Below are positions 1 to 11,166 of a stretch of DNA of 64,000 nt, piece by piece. A program made the position numbers and the translations under genes. The DNA comes from Rostrohypoxylon terebratum (taxonomy: Eukaryota > Ascomycota > Sordariomycetes > Xylariales > Hypoxylaceae): positions 62,001 through 126,000 of the forward strand of contig MU385867.1 in NCBI GenBank assembly GCA_022497145.1, written 5' to 3'. The first letter of the stretch is position 1; each line of letters opens with the position of its first letter. Below the pieces are notes generated by a model. That model made no database searches and was not told the DNA's origin. It was given only the letters and a program-made list of their open reading frames with translations.

Positions 1-326
1 ATACTCAAGCAAAGCTTAACCTGTCTATTTACTAAAGAAGATATATCTATTTAAACACCTCAAATCAACATCTACTGCGCTACTGTGTACCTAGTAAGAC
101 TTTATAAAGGACTTTAAAGTTCACAATCATTGTAGCCTTTTTTTTCAACAACGCGCAACACTTTTAATAGTAGCTTTTATGCATGCTTTACTCATTCTCG
201 TGGTTTCCTATCTTTAATTGTTATTTTTTTAGCGGACGGTCAACTCTGAGATGCATGTTCACACCTGATCCGACCGTGTCCAGAACCAAACCTTGTCAAG
301 CTACCTAGTAGTCGGTAAGCCTCATT
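1..326. other. Upstream region of the Tex1 gene, no gene seen
   Basis: No ORF of interest on either strand. It is AT-rich with a poly-T run near 137-145. It probably carries the promoter and 5' leader of the Tex1 gene starting at 327; no clear TATA box was recognised. Confidence 0.5.
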
Positions 327-1769
327 ATGGCTCGCATAGCACCTAGAACGTCTGTTGCGCCTGAGAGGTTGAAGACTCTACTTCCTTCTCTGAAGCCAAC
401 AGTCTACCACGACCCCAGTGCAAGCAAGGCACAAACCAAGTGAGTCAATATTCACCTTTACTTCCTTTGCTCTTTACCGTCCACAGATAGCTGCATTCTA
501 CTAGAGACAAAACTCACATTTAATCTTTCTTACTTACTTTCTTACTGACCACTGTTAGCATCCGTACAATTGCCTGGAATCCTCTGGGAACTTATATTGC
601 TACTGGTTGTGTCGACAAGACACTACGAGTCTGTACGTTGCTTGCTCTTAGCCCATATCGCAAAAGTCTATCCTGCAGTGCATATAAAGCTTTGTTTGCA
701 TTTGCTACATGGATTTTCGATTTTCTCGTCAGGTCACTATGCTATGGTCAACTTGTCCTTGGATACTGACTAAATCAAGGGAATGCGGACAAACCTAATG
801 TCCGTCAAACAACAGAACTCAAGGGCCATACTGCGTCTATCGAAAAAGTCGCCTTCAACCCTGCCAAGGAGCTGGAGTTGTGTAGTGTGAGTAGCGATGG
901 CGTAGTCAGATTCTGGGATGTCAAGACCAAGCAAGTCTTGAATGAAGTAAAAGGCTTAGGGGAAACATTTACTTTAGCGTGGGCACCTAAAGGCGAATGT
1001 GTTGTAGTTGGAAACAAGGTAAATATCCCGATCCGGCTCACTTACTCAGCCCTAACTATCTCGACCAGGACGACAAACTCTTCGTGATTTCTCCTACTCA
1101 GAGCACTGTGGTTGCAACTCACCAACAGCCCGTTCAGACCAACAATATCACGTTTTGCTGGAGCGGGCAGAGGGTATTCGCCACTACGGGAGAAGGGAAG
1201 ACGAGAATCCTCTCATTCCCTAGCTTCGAGCCTGCTTATCAATTCGACTATAAAGAAGGACCAGAGGCTGAATTTGTGTTAACTGGCCATACCTCATCCT
1301 GCATCGCGGTTGAGTTGCATCCCTTCAATCGGTACCTGGCCACAGGTGGAACCGACTCATTGATTTCGCTCTGGGAAACAACGGAATGGAACTGTCTAAG
1401 AACCGCAACTAAGATGAGCGGTCCAGTTCGCAGTCTGAGTATGTTGTCAGCATGCCTTATGATTTGGTATTTACATGTATTAATTATATTGCATAGGCTT
1501 CTCCTGGGATGGCCTCTATATAGTGGGCGGAAGCGACGAAGGTGAGGCCGAAACTCGATCGCACTTCATTTCGGATATTTGCTTAACTTAACTGTCTATA
1601 TGCAGGTCCCGGCTTAGAAGTCTTTAACTCCGAGACAGGGGAACATCTCTGCACTTACAAGACCGCGACACCTTCCTCAGTCGTGGTTTGGGCACCGAAT
1701 CGGTATGCGCTCGCCTATGCTGATTCGGGGAGCCTACGGGTAATAGGCGCAAGCACGGGAGGGAAATAG
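327..1769 (+). CDS. tex1: THO complex subunit Tex1/THOC3, WD40 repeat protein
   Basis: WD40 beta-propeller subunit of the nuclear THO/TREX complex, which couples transcription to mRNA packaging and export. Predicted exons are 327-439, 559-632, 780-1018, 1069-1438, 1497-1541 and 1606-1769, giving 334 aa. All five introns are GT-AG and the joins keep one frame. WD-type strands are visible as IRTIAWNPLGTYIATGCVDK, then DKTLRVW, GHTASIEKVAF, SSDGVVRFWD, GHTSSCIAVELHP, TGGTDSLISLWE and VRSLSFSWDG. The stretch GETFTLAWAPKGECVVVGNK followed by DDKLFVI matches the centre of THOC3-type proteins as I remember them. The length is close to the family's usual 320-350 aa. The ATG at 327 opens the only frame that joins exon 2. 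Another WD40 protein is possible but less likely. Exon-intron limits are predictions. Confidence 0.85.
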
Positions 1770-3339
1770 GATAACCCTGACCATGTTCCATCACACTCGG
1801 CAACGTGATTGAGGTCTTCTAATCGACGAAGAAATTGTGCGGCAACGCGGGGTATCGTAGAAAGGAACCATTCCTAAGCCACACCCAAAACTTATCCATC
1901 ACCTATTACATATAGTACCTGCGATTAGAGGCGGTATTATGTATGGAATCCTTGGCATCCATGAAACAACGCTGGCACTTATTATGAGGGACGGTTGCCG
2001 GTCGACTAATTGGTCGACACAAATTGAGGCGGTGCAGATTGCAAGGCAAATTAGTCGAAAGATGAGGCCTTTAGGAGAAAAGACTCCGCCTATTCGCAGA
2101 AGCTTGCTGTATCAGAGTACCCAATATTACAGAGAACCAATACAGAGAACGAAAGCTTATGCACGAATCTACCAAATTTACCCCTACCTGCGTGTGTATC
2201 TTCACAGATATAGAGCGTTAACCGTTGGTCACCGCCCCCTATTGATATATCTCGATACCCACTTTCAGCCCTAAAACGCGTTCATGCGTACTTGCTTCGC
2301 ATTAGTACAGAATACTTACGTCTTAGGCCTACCTATCTTAGGCCTACCTAGTAGGTACTACTGCGTATTTTACGTAGTACGGTAGTAGGCATTGGATGTA
2401 CATATGTCATATTGTACCTATTAATTAATAATTGAGCCTACATAGTAGAACCCTCCCCCTTTCTGATTGGTGGCCATAGGCGACTAGGATCTTTTCCATG
2501 CCCGCTCTTCTTTTCAGATTCGTGGACACTCCCTGACTCCTTCTTCTGACTGCTGCCTACCTCTACAAGGTACGTGACATGGGATATGGTTACATGGTAG
2601 TAGTATGTTGGGGATTCTACTAGTAATACTATCCATATTCTCTTGCTGACATGACTGCGTAGATTCGATTGAAGCTGAGAGTTAATATGGGCTTCTACAC
2701 ACACTTGTCAATCTCGTCAGATAGCGATGACTGTCTAGCCTTAATTTCTTAGGCCCAAAATAGTCACCAGACAATCTGACAATCCAGTCAATTGCGCGTA
2801 AAGGAAGAGAAAGAGATTCAGGTAATTATTCAACTTTCAGGTATTAGATGGGATCTCTATTCCCCACCTTTGAATTTGAGAACCCCCCTAAGACCACATT
2901 GGTACAATATATTCCTTCAGCCTTCTATTCTTCTATTCCTCTAGCTTCTACTTTTCTTACAACTATTTCGGAACTATATCTTCAGCCGTAAGATTTGAAA
3001 TTTCACCCACTACCTACACTACACACATCAGAATTGTCGAGAGAGGAGTATTCATGAAGAAGAAGAAAAGTGAATGGGAGTACAAAGTGAAGCAGTGAAG
3101 AGAGAAGAGAGAAGAGTAATTAGTTGCCCCGCCGCTGAGGCCCAGGCTCCTTTGCACTTGTTTCGATCCGTGCGTGGCGAGAATTGAGGCGCTCATTCTT
3201 GAGTCGCCGTATCCAGTGCCTCGAAAGCGACGCGCATTTCGAAATATACACGTCCCCCCGATTCGAATCCTACTTCACACCGATCTACGTCGGACCTTAT
3301 ACTTAATCTATTGAGCCGTACCGACCACCTATTGTCCTG
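1770..3339. other. Intergenic region Tex1 to Zn2Cys6 regulator
   Basis: No gene recognised. An ATG-started 111-codon ORF at 1939-2274 has no recognisable motif. Positions 2325-2395 carry TAGG/CCTA-type repeats and an imperfect hairpin (GTACTAC near 2355 against GTAGTAC near 2375). Pyrimidine-rich sequence near 2920-2960 lies upstream of the next gene and may belong to its promoter or leader. Confidence 0.5.
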
Positions 3340-6300
3340 ATGTCGGCGTCAACTGGAGAGGCCCAAGGCACCGCGGCCAACGACTCTGCATCTCAAGAAA
3401 CTAGCCCGAACGCCGATACGAGCCCGCCGGCCGCGCCTCAAAGCCAGAACAATGGCAATGTCCCCAGACCAAAACGATTGGCATGCATGATATGTCGGAA
3501 ACGTAAGCTAAGGTGCGACGGCATTAAGCCTAGTTGTAGCACATGTACGAGACTGGGACACGCTTGCGCATACGATGAAGTGAGACGGAAGAGTGGCCCG
3601 AAAAGAGGCTACGTCAAGGCCTTGGAGGAGAGGTTGAGTGAGTATCAACCTAATTTGATCTACATCACATAGTAGAACCATAGAACCAACACTAAAACCT
3701 CTTATTCCCATGTAGAGCAAGTCGAAACGCTTTTAAAAACTCAAGAGCCGCCGTCGTTCAACGTTAGCCCTGATACAGCCAAAACCCCCAACGTCACTTT
3801 TGAGCAAAATCGCACTCAACAGGCTCCTCCGACCCCTAATTTCAATGTCGCGAATCCTTCAATAGGTATCGCGAATGACCGAGATATGGATCGATGGCGG
3901 TTCAATGGAGAATCGCCTCAAGCCAGCAGCGGTTTGGATGATTTCAACTTTAATGGGAATATATCGATGAATATAGGCGGTATGGATAATAGCTTCACAT
4001 GGGAGATGATCGGCCTAGGTTTAGAAGAACCTCTCCCGCCCCAAGAGACGATCGATGAGCTGTAAGCGACCTCTTTGTGCCACGATTATAAGTTGACCTC
4101 CCACTAACTACTACTCCCATTAGCCATCAGATATACTTCGATAAAATTCACCCGTCGTTGCCAATGATTCATAAATTCCGATATCTTGCAGCGATGAATC
4201 TGTATGCTATGCCTTTTTTTTTCTTTTCTTTTTTTCTTTCTTTCTTTCTTTCTTTTTTTTTTTTTTTGCTGTCGTGTCACCTTATATACCGATCCTAAAG
4301 TATCGTAACCCGTATTTACGCTGGCTTTCTATGCTTACCCATTCTTCAGGGCGCCAAATCAGAGACCTCCCGTCGCATTGCGATACGCTATCTGGACACA
4401 AGCTTGTGCTGTGGCAGATAAATATGCAGATTTAAAAGACCTCTTCTACCAGCGCGCTCGTAAATATGTAGAGGCAGATTATGTGAAAGGATATGGCGAG
4501 CACATGATTTCAGTGGCTCATGCTCAGACCCATGTGCTGCTTGCTTCCTACGAGTTTAAGATGATGTATTTTCCGAGAGCGTGGATGAGCACAGGTGCGG
4601 CTGTACGCCTCTGCCAGATGTGAGTCGCTTAGCTAAACCTCATTATGACACTGTTAGACTCATAACGTCTAGGATCGGACTCCATAGGTTAGATGGATCG
4701 GGCCTCGAAGTAAAACAGTGTCTTCCACCACCTCGCGACTGGACTGAGCGGGAAGAGAGGCGGCGAACCTTCTGGATGGCTTTTTGTCAGGACAGATACG
4801 CTAGTATCGGCACAGGCTGGCCTATGACCATCGACGAACGAGACGTGATGACCAATTTACCATCATCGGAGGAGGCTTTCGAAATGAGCCGGCCGGAACA
4901 AACTCAATCGCTCGCGGAGTCGATGTGCCCAGCTGGAGCCGCGAAGCTCTCATCTTTCGGAGGCATCGTGTTAATGGCCTGTCTATTTGGCCGAAACCTC
5001 GTCCATCTTCACCGTCCAGACGCCGACGATCGAGATCACGACCTCAACGGAGAATTCTGGAAGCGTCACCGGAATATGGATAATATTCTGCTAAACACTT
5101 CGCTCTGCTTACCGAATCAGCTTAAGCTTCCTACCGGACTTGCTAACCCCAACATTGTATTTACTAACATGAATATCCACACTTCGACCATATGTCTCCA
5201 TCAAGCTGCCATCTTTAAGGCGGATAGGAACAAGCTCCCACCATCTGTTAGTGCGGAAAGCAAAGTTCGCTGCATCACGGCAGCGAACGAAATTGCTAGC
5301 ATTATGAGAATGGTGTCGCATTTGGATTTGTGCGCCGTAAGTAGTCTAATGAATTATGAGATATCCGGGTCCCGTCGTCTGACAAAATTTTTTTAGATGA
5401 ATCCATTCATATCCTTCTGTTTATATGTCGCCGCGCGAGTCTTCGTTCAATACTTGAAAAGTCGGCCAGACGACAGCCAAACAGCTGATTCACTACGATT
5501 CCTCCTTGCTGCTATGAACGCATTGAAGAGAAAGAACCCCCTGACGGAATCATTTTTGGTACAATTGGACGTTGATCTGGAGGCATTGGGAACGAGAATA
5601 CCTAAACTGAAGTCTGCCTTCCCGAGGAGTGCGGATAGTGTGAGTTCCCTTATCCAAGAATTGGACATGCATGCTCACGCTATTAACTACAATTTGCAGC
5701 CTGGTTCGGGTGTCAGGATTCCCAAGATTCCCAATATGGGAAAACACGACGGTCCGCCTTGCGAACCTGAAGACGGCGGTGCTGGGGGAGGTCTCCTTGC
5801 ATTTCGCCACGCGAATATTGGAACAACCGACGATTCGCCAAGCAATCCAAATCCGATCAGTGGTAGGCAGAGGTCGGATGATTTTTCGGGCCAGAACTGG
5901 CTTTCGCGGGAGCAGCAGCAAGTACCTGGGCGCGACCGGACCTCACTTCCGGATCACTGCAACCAGGAAATAATCCCGCCAATCTTATATCCGGGAGGAT
6001 TTGTCGACGGTGCGGGGAGCGACGCAAACGACCTCTCGGCATCGTCGAACACGAACGGCGCATCAAATCAACCGACGCCAAACTCGAGCAGCGGCTCGGA
6101 CCATCGTCAAAGTGCGAATGGCGCTGGTCCCATAGGGAACTCGAGCAGCAGGACATCTTTCGATACTAGCCCTGTCGGCTCTAACCAGAATCTTGGCTCG
6201 CAACCGGACATGGATGCGACAGCTTTCTTTCAGATGGGCGGCAGCAGCATGGGAATGTCTCCCGAACAGCCTTTTGGCACGGTGGATCCGTCTAGCAGCG

Positions 6301-6419
6301 GCTTCGGGTTGTCCAACAACTGGTCCGGACAATCTAGTACCGGCATGACGCCAGTGGCGGAGGGGGTGCTTCAGCACCTAATGGAAATGCGGATGGAGTT
6401 GTGGGATTCAGGTCCCTAG
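3340..6419 (+). CDS. Zn2Cys6 transcription factor with fungal-specific middle homology region
   Basis: Nuclear DNA-binding regulator. Predicted exons are 3340-3637, 3716-4061, 4124-4201, 4350-4619, 4673-5336 and 5397-6419, giving 892 aa. The binuclear zinc cluster is C49-x2-C52-x6-C59-x6-C66-x2-C69-x6-C76, followed by the basic segment RRKSGPKRGYVKALEERL, which may begin a coiled coil. The middle homology region runs from about residue 215 to 600 and includes EFKMMYFPRAWMSTG and RRRTFWMAFCQDRYASIGTG. From about residue 654 the tail is rich in Ser, Asn, Gly and Gln, as in activation domains. The fourth intron (4620-4672) is 53 bp; the third (4202-4349) contains a long poly-T/TTTC run. A possible extra in-frame intron at 5640-5699 would shorten the protein to 872 aa. 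The zinc cluster reminds me of the cellulase regulators CLR-1/ClrA and the middle region also of CTF1/Far-type regulators; this is from memory, so no symbol is given. Confidence 0.88.
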
Positions 6420-8641
6420 GAATTTCCCTAGGAGGATTTACAGTTAGTCAAGGGGATCTTATTTCCCCTTTTCCATGGTATCTAACCAGGAATTAAGATG
6501 GTGAGATGGATGTTTTACAGGATTTATATTGGGTTGCGTGTTTATTCAAGGCTTGATCCGACGGCCTTGCAGGGGAGGGGGTTGGTTGGTTGCATGTGTT
6601 GCATGCTTAACCTCGTCGCGGAGGTAAGGCTCGTTCCGGGCTATATAGGATGGATAGGACACACAACACAACCTTGGAACTTTATGACATGACGTGGATG
6701 GCGTACTGGTTTGTACTATTAGATACCTAAGACTTAAGTAGGTACTTAGGACCTTGGGTGGAAGGGACCAATCTCTCTTACCTCTCTACCTCTATACCTC
6801 TATACCTCTATACTCCACCTCTTATACTCCAATCTCACAAGAATTTTAGTAAATAGTACCTACCTAGTCAAAGTAGTCAGAATAGTTCAAACGTGGATTT
6901 ATGCAACGCACATTGGTTAGATCATCTGTCTAGGTCAGGTCGGGTCTCATCATATATCCCTAAGTAGGTAGAGTCTAGACGGGTAGACGGGTAGACGGTA
7001 CATACCTACATACCCTACCATTACCACACATGATCTAGATAGATACATCGCTGCTCCTCATTTGCTCGACTTATCTCCGACTATTTCTATTAGTCACAAC
7101 CATAGATCATCATTTATCACAGGGGGATATCACAAGGAAGCTAGAGCTATTATTGGATTCCCATCATGGATAGGCACAGATGCAGCACGTAAGCATGCCT
7201 CGTATTATGTGTTATGTGTTATGTGTTATGTGTTATGGGTAATGTGTCGTGTATCGTTTATCATGAACCCGGACGAGTCAGAAGAGGTCATCACGGATGG
7301 TTTTATTTTTATATGCTTATTCCAACGTGTTTGACAATGAGAGGTGTTGCTGGTGTTGTTGGGATTCGGGATCTCGCAAAAGGAGGGGCAATATACCTAC
7401 CCATACTATGATGATAGTATGTCCACTACTAGGTATGGATGTAGTAGTATGTAATATCCATTGTAGTGCCTAGTTGATTGTATAGGACGGTAGGATTAGG
7501 ACTAGGGCTAGGTACTGGCAGACTGGTAGCCTGTAGGTAGTTAGATGTTGGATGATAGGTACAATACCTATAATAGGTGATGGGCGAGATCTTACTAGAT
7601 CGTCAGGGTCCAGTTCCCTTATTGGTGATTTGTGATTATTTTGTAGCTAATAGGATGTTATTATTACTATTCGGTACCAATTCATTACCATTACATATTT
7701 TATGTTAGGTCCGTTGGTCGGTTAGGTACTGGCTGGGTCGCATGGATCTGTACCCTTACCACCCTTACCACCCTTACCATCCTTACCATCCCTTACCATC
7801 CTTACCATCCCTTACCATAGTCGCTAGCGCTGGGAGCTACTTTAGGTTCTGGCCGTTTCTCGGCATGTGGGACCTCGAACGATAAGGTACAAGTGTTCGT
7901 TTGCTACCTACTTTAGGACTAGACCACAGCAAGACCACAGCTAGTCCATGGCAATTTCAACGAGCTACGTAGGTCTGGCCGCCCTGGCACAAAACGGGGA
8001 CAAACGCAAACGGGAAACAACCACTGGACTTTTGGAACTGGGGCATTGGAGGCATTGGGGCAAAAGGGGAGGGGGCAATGGAGGGGAGCATCAGGGTGAA
8101 GGAGGGACCCATAAGGCGGGGCAACTTTCTTGAGCTGCACTTTCAGCTTCTATCGGCGCTTTTTTACATACACTTTCATCTGGTCTTTGCCCGACTTTTT
8201 TTTCTAATACACATCTTGGTAACATCCTAGGTAACTTGAGGAACTTAAGGTAACTTCTTAAGGTAACTTCCTAACTTCCTGAAGTAACTAGGCTCTTTTC
8301 CGCTTTGCCGGTATCGTCCGATTCGATCATCCTAATTCGGTTTTTTCCTATAGGTATTCTATTTTCCCTTAGGGAAACATTGAAGGGGAAAAAAAAAAGA
8401 AATCAAGGTATTCAGGTATTCCTTAACTAACACTACCTACCTATACCAAGCCAAATCATGATCAAGACGGCGAAGACACTTCGCCCTCGACACCCGACCT
8501 GAGAATGGGGTAAAAACGAAGCTGGTGAGCTGCGCCGGATATGTTCAGAGGCATCAACCAGCAGCAGCATCACCATAATCGCTCATCAGAGAGAATACAG
8601 AAGACACAGAAAACCCATCATCGCCGATAGCTTCGATAATA
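6420..8641. other. Intergenic region with short tandem repeats
   Basis: No gene recognised in 2.2 kb. Short tandem repeats include a GGTAGAC-like unit at 6976-6998, CTCTATAC units at about 6775-6830, ATGTGTT units (period 7) at about 7205-7237, and CCTTACCA-type units (period 9-11) at about 7752-7818. Many TAGGTA/TACCTA words occur. The last few hundred bases, with CT-rich and poly-A/poly-T patches, probably hold the promoter of the next gene. Confidence 0.5.
7752..7818. repeat. Minisatellite, CCTTACCA(T/C) units
   Basis: Six to seven imperfect copies of a 9-11 bp unit of the form CCCTTACCA(T/C). Unit length changes by one C, as expected from replication slippage. It lies in a gene-free stretch. 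Confidence 0.7.
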
Positions 8642-11166
8642 ATGGACCCCGCCTCTGTTTCTCCCTTTCCAACACAACCGCCGCCGCCACCGCAGCCACC
8701 TCCTACCACTTCCATTCCCCCTCCGCCGACCCCGGTATCCGAAAGTCCTCTGTCGCACGATATTTGCCATCACGATCACCACCCTCCCCAAGCGCACCAC
8801 TTCCGTGTCCTGTCCCTATCGTCGCACCCCAATATCGGCTTGCCCGGCCTCGATCCCGCCGCTCCCGCCGTCTACCAACAACACCTTCAGCGCCTACATT
8901 CTGTACCGACCGTACCCGTTGGTCAAGGCGACTTTGTTCAGGTTCAGCACGGCCGAGATGGGTTTGATCAAGACCCCAATCCAGCTCACATGCTTCAGAA
9001 CACGCACAACCAATCCACCTCCGACCTTCATCGAACCCCACATCAACATCATCCTCCTCTCCCACCGCCGTCCTCACACTCGGCACCGCCCGCGCACGGT
9101 CAATTTGGTATCCTAACGCAAAATCCCATGGCTCAACCGAATGTAGTTCCTCAGCTTCAACCGGAGGAAGATATGTTTCCCCAGTCCTCGCAAGTCAATC
9201 CTTCCAATCCCGAAGCCTCCGAACAGCGACCGCACGGCCAATTGGTCAGCAGGATAGTTGTTGACCCACCCGACCTACAAGCCTGGCGCGAGAAGCTATT
9301 CAATGTCGACGATACCATCATCTTGACGAATGACCAGTATGAAGTGGATTGCCTTCCCCCCCAAAGGTTCTTTAGACTGATAATAACCCACCAGATTCGA
9401 GACTTACTTTCCTCATATCGACAATGTTTACTCCCATCGATCCACGCAGAAGTACAAGCGCAAGCCATTCATCTCGCATTACTGGGACTGCCGAATGAAA
9501 GGCCGGCCGCCGGGTACCCCTAAATCGGATGATCCCTCCAAGAAGAAACGAAAACGAAGCGCACGCGAGAGGGATCTTTGCGATGTCAAGATCAAGATAA
9601 CTGAGTATTTTCCAGGGGCAACGATTCTTCCGGACGGAGATGCGAACTTCAATTTGGCGCAATCGAGTGCGTACCAATCTCCACAACAGCAAACGTTTGG
9701 CGACGGCCTCTCGCGACCCGTGGATGCTCATCTGAATGAGGGAAAGTTCTGGACCATACAACGTGTCAATGGTAATGGGGGAAACGGGAAGGGCGACGGT
9801 GTCGCTGGCCCTCATAAACATAGCCTGGAAAAAAGTGATGAAATCAAGAAATCTACTGTTCAGAGATATATTGCTGCGCAAGAGAAGGAAGCAAAGAAGA
9901 TCCAGGTGGGTTACTCCTTGTATCATAGACGTGGTTACCTTTGTACCCGGTTTTATATATGGGAAAAGATCTGTCAAGATACAATTGATCCCCAGGTTGT
10001 CATTTTCAGTCGACATAGCGGAGGAAAGAGATCTCTATTAGGATATGGAACACCTATCCCCTGTCGCCGACTACGCCCCTTATATCGCATTACCGTTTCT
10101 TCTAGTACCAACCAAAATTTCATAGCCAGGGATTCAAAAACACTAACACATAGCCATAGAAGCCGCTACCGAAGAAGATGTCGGGGAATGCACTCGCAAC
10201 GGCAAAGAAACACTCGAAAGAGCACGACCTAAAGCTCTATGCTGCTTGCTTTTGGTAAGTAATTATTCCCAGACCGCAGGTAGCCATCCACGCTGATGGG
10301 CATCCCCTTGTTAGCCCCTTTTCCCAAAGAGTATGGATCGCCCTCGAAGCGAAGGGTATGCAATACCAGTACTGCGAGACAGATCCGTTTAAACGTCCAA
10401 CCCAATTGCTAGAGGCAAACCCTCGAGGTCTCGTCCCGGCCATTCGTGAAGGTGAATGGGCTAGCGGCGAGAGTTCCATCATTCTAGAATACGTAAGTTA
10501 CCTGTCGAGCTCCGCTCTGCAGGTTTCTTCGCGATGACTGATTATAATTGCTCCCACCAGCTCGAGGATCGTGACCGGACGGTGCCCCTTTTCCCCACGG
10601 ATCCGAGACTGAAGGCGAACTGCAGGCTATGGATTGACCACGTGGGTTACCGTCAAGATGTTTACCTGCGCGAGGAGCGTTGAGGGCCTAGCTGACCTGT
10701 CCAGATCAATGCCAAAATTGTCCCTGCGTTCTTTGCTTTAGCAAGGGCACAGGAGTTCCCAAAGCAGGCAGAGTGTAGAGAGAAGCTTAAGGGCGAAATA
10801 GCAGCCCTTGTCCAAGCCGCTGATGAAAGGGCAAGTAATTTCTTTCCTACAATCCATCCCACCTTGGTAAAAATATATCTATCTCTGACCGCTCCCTTCA
10901 TCATCCAGGGTCCATACTTCCTTGGAGGAGACCTGTGTCTCGTAGATATTCACTTCGCGCCTTTCGTTTTGCGTATGTCTCGTATCCTCCGGGAGCTACG
11001 TAACTGGGGCGATCCGATGCCACACTCGCGGTGGCAGCAATGGGCTGATGCACTCGAAACAAATCCACACGTCCAGGCTACGACAAGTCAAAAGGAGCTA
11101 TACACCGAGACCTTGGAGATGTTTCTTAATAGCCGCCAACCCTACGTCGAACACCTCGGGTCGTAG
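8642..11166 (+). CDS. Fusion protein: zinc-finger-like N-terminus plus C-terminal glutathione S-transferase
   Basis: Seven predicted exons: 8642-9336, 9395-9905, 10160-10254, 10315-10492, 10561-10641, 10705-10830 and 10909-11166, giving 647 aa. Residues 1-215 are Pro/Gln/His-rich. Residues 215-402 hold a basic segment with C264, C294 and an H372-x-H374 pair. This C-C-HxH order and the WTIQRVNG...GPHKHSLE setting resemble WRKY-GCM1/FAR1-type zinc fingers; that is inference. From about residue 425 a complete GST follows: FCPFSQRVW with C434 as likely catalytic cysteine (omega-like CPF motif), NPRGLVPAI, and GESSIILEYLED at the glutathione site, then an all-helical C-terminal domain. The junction reads KIQKPLPKKMSGNALATAKK, matching the joined form I remember in other fungi. 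M409 (ATG at 10178) could start a free 239-aa GST. The sixth intron is GC-AG. Substrate and role are unknown. Confidence 0.8.
9954..9960 (+). promoter_or_regulatory. TATA-like element inside intron 2 of the GST fusion gene
   Basis: TATATAT lies inside the 254-bp intron, about 220 bp upstream of the internal ATG at 10178 that could start a stand-alone GST. Only the sequence match is seen; promoter activity is conjecture. Confidence 0.2.

Noticed and set aside
1939..2274. ATG-started 111-codon ORF downstream of Tex1
   Set aside because: No recognisable motif, unusual composition, no splice partners; probably chance in 3' flanking DNA.
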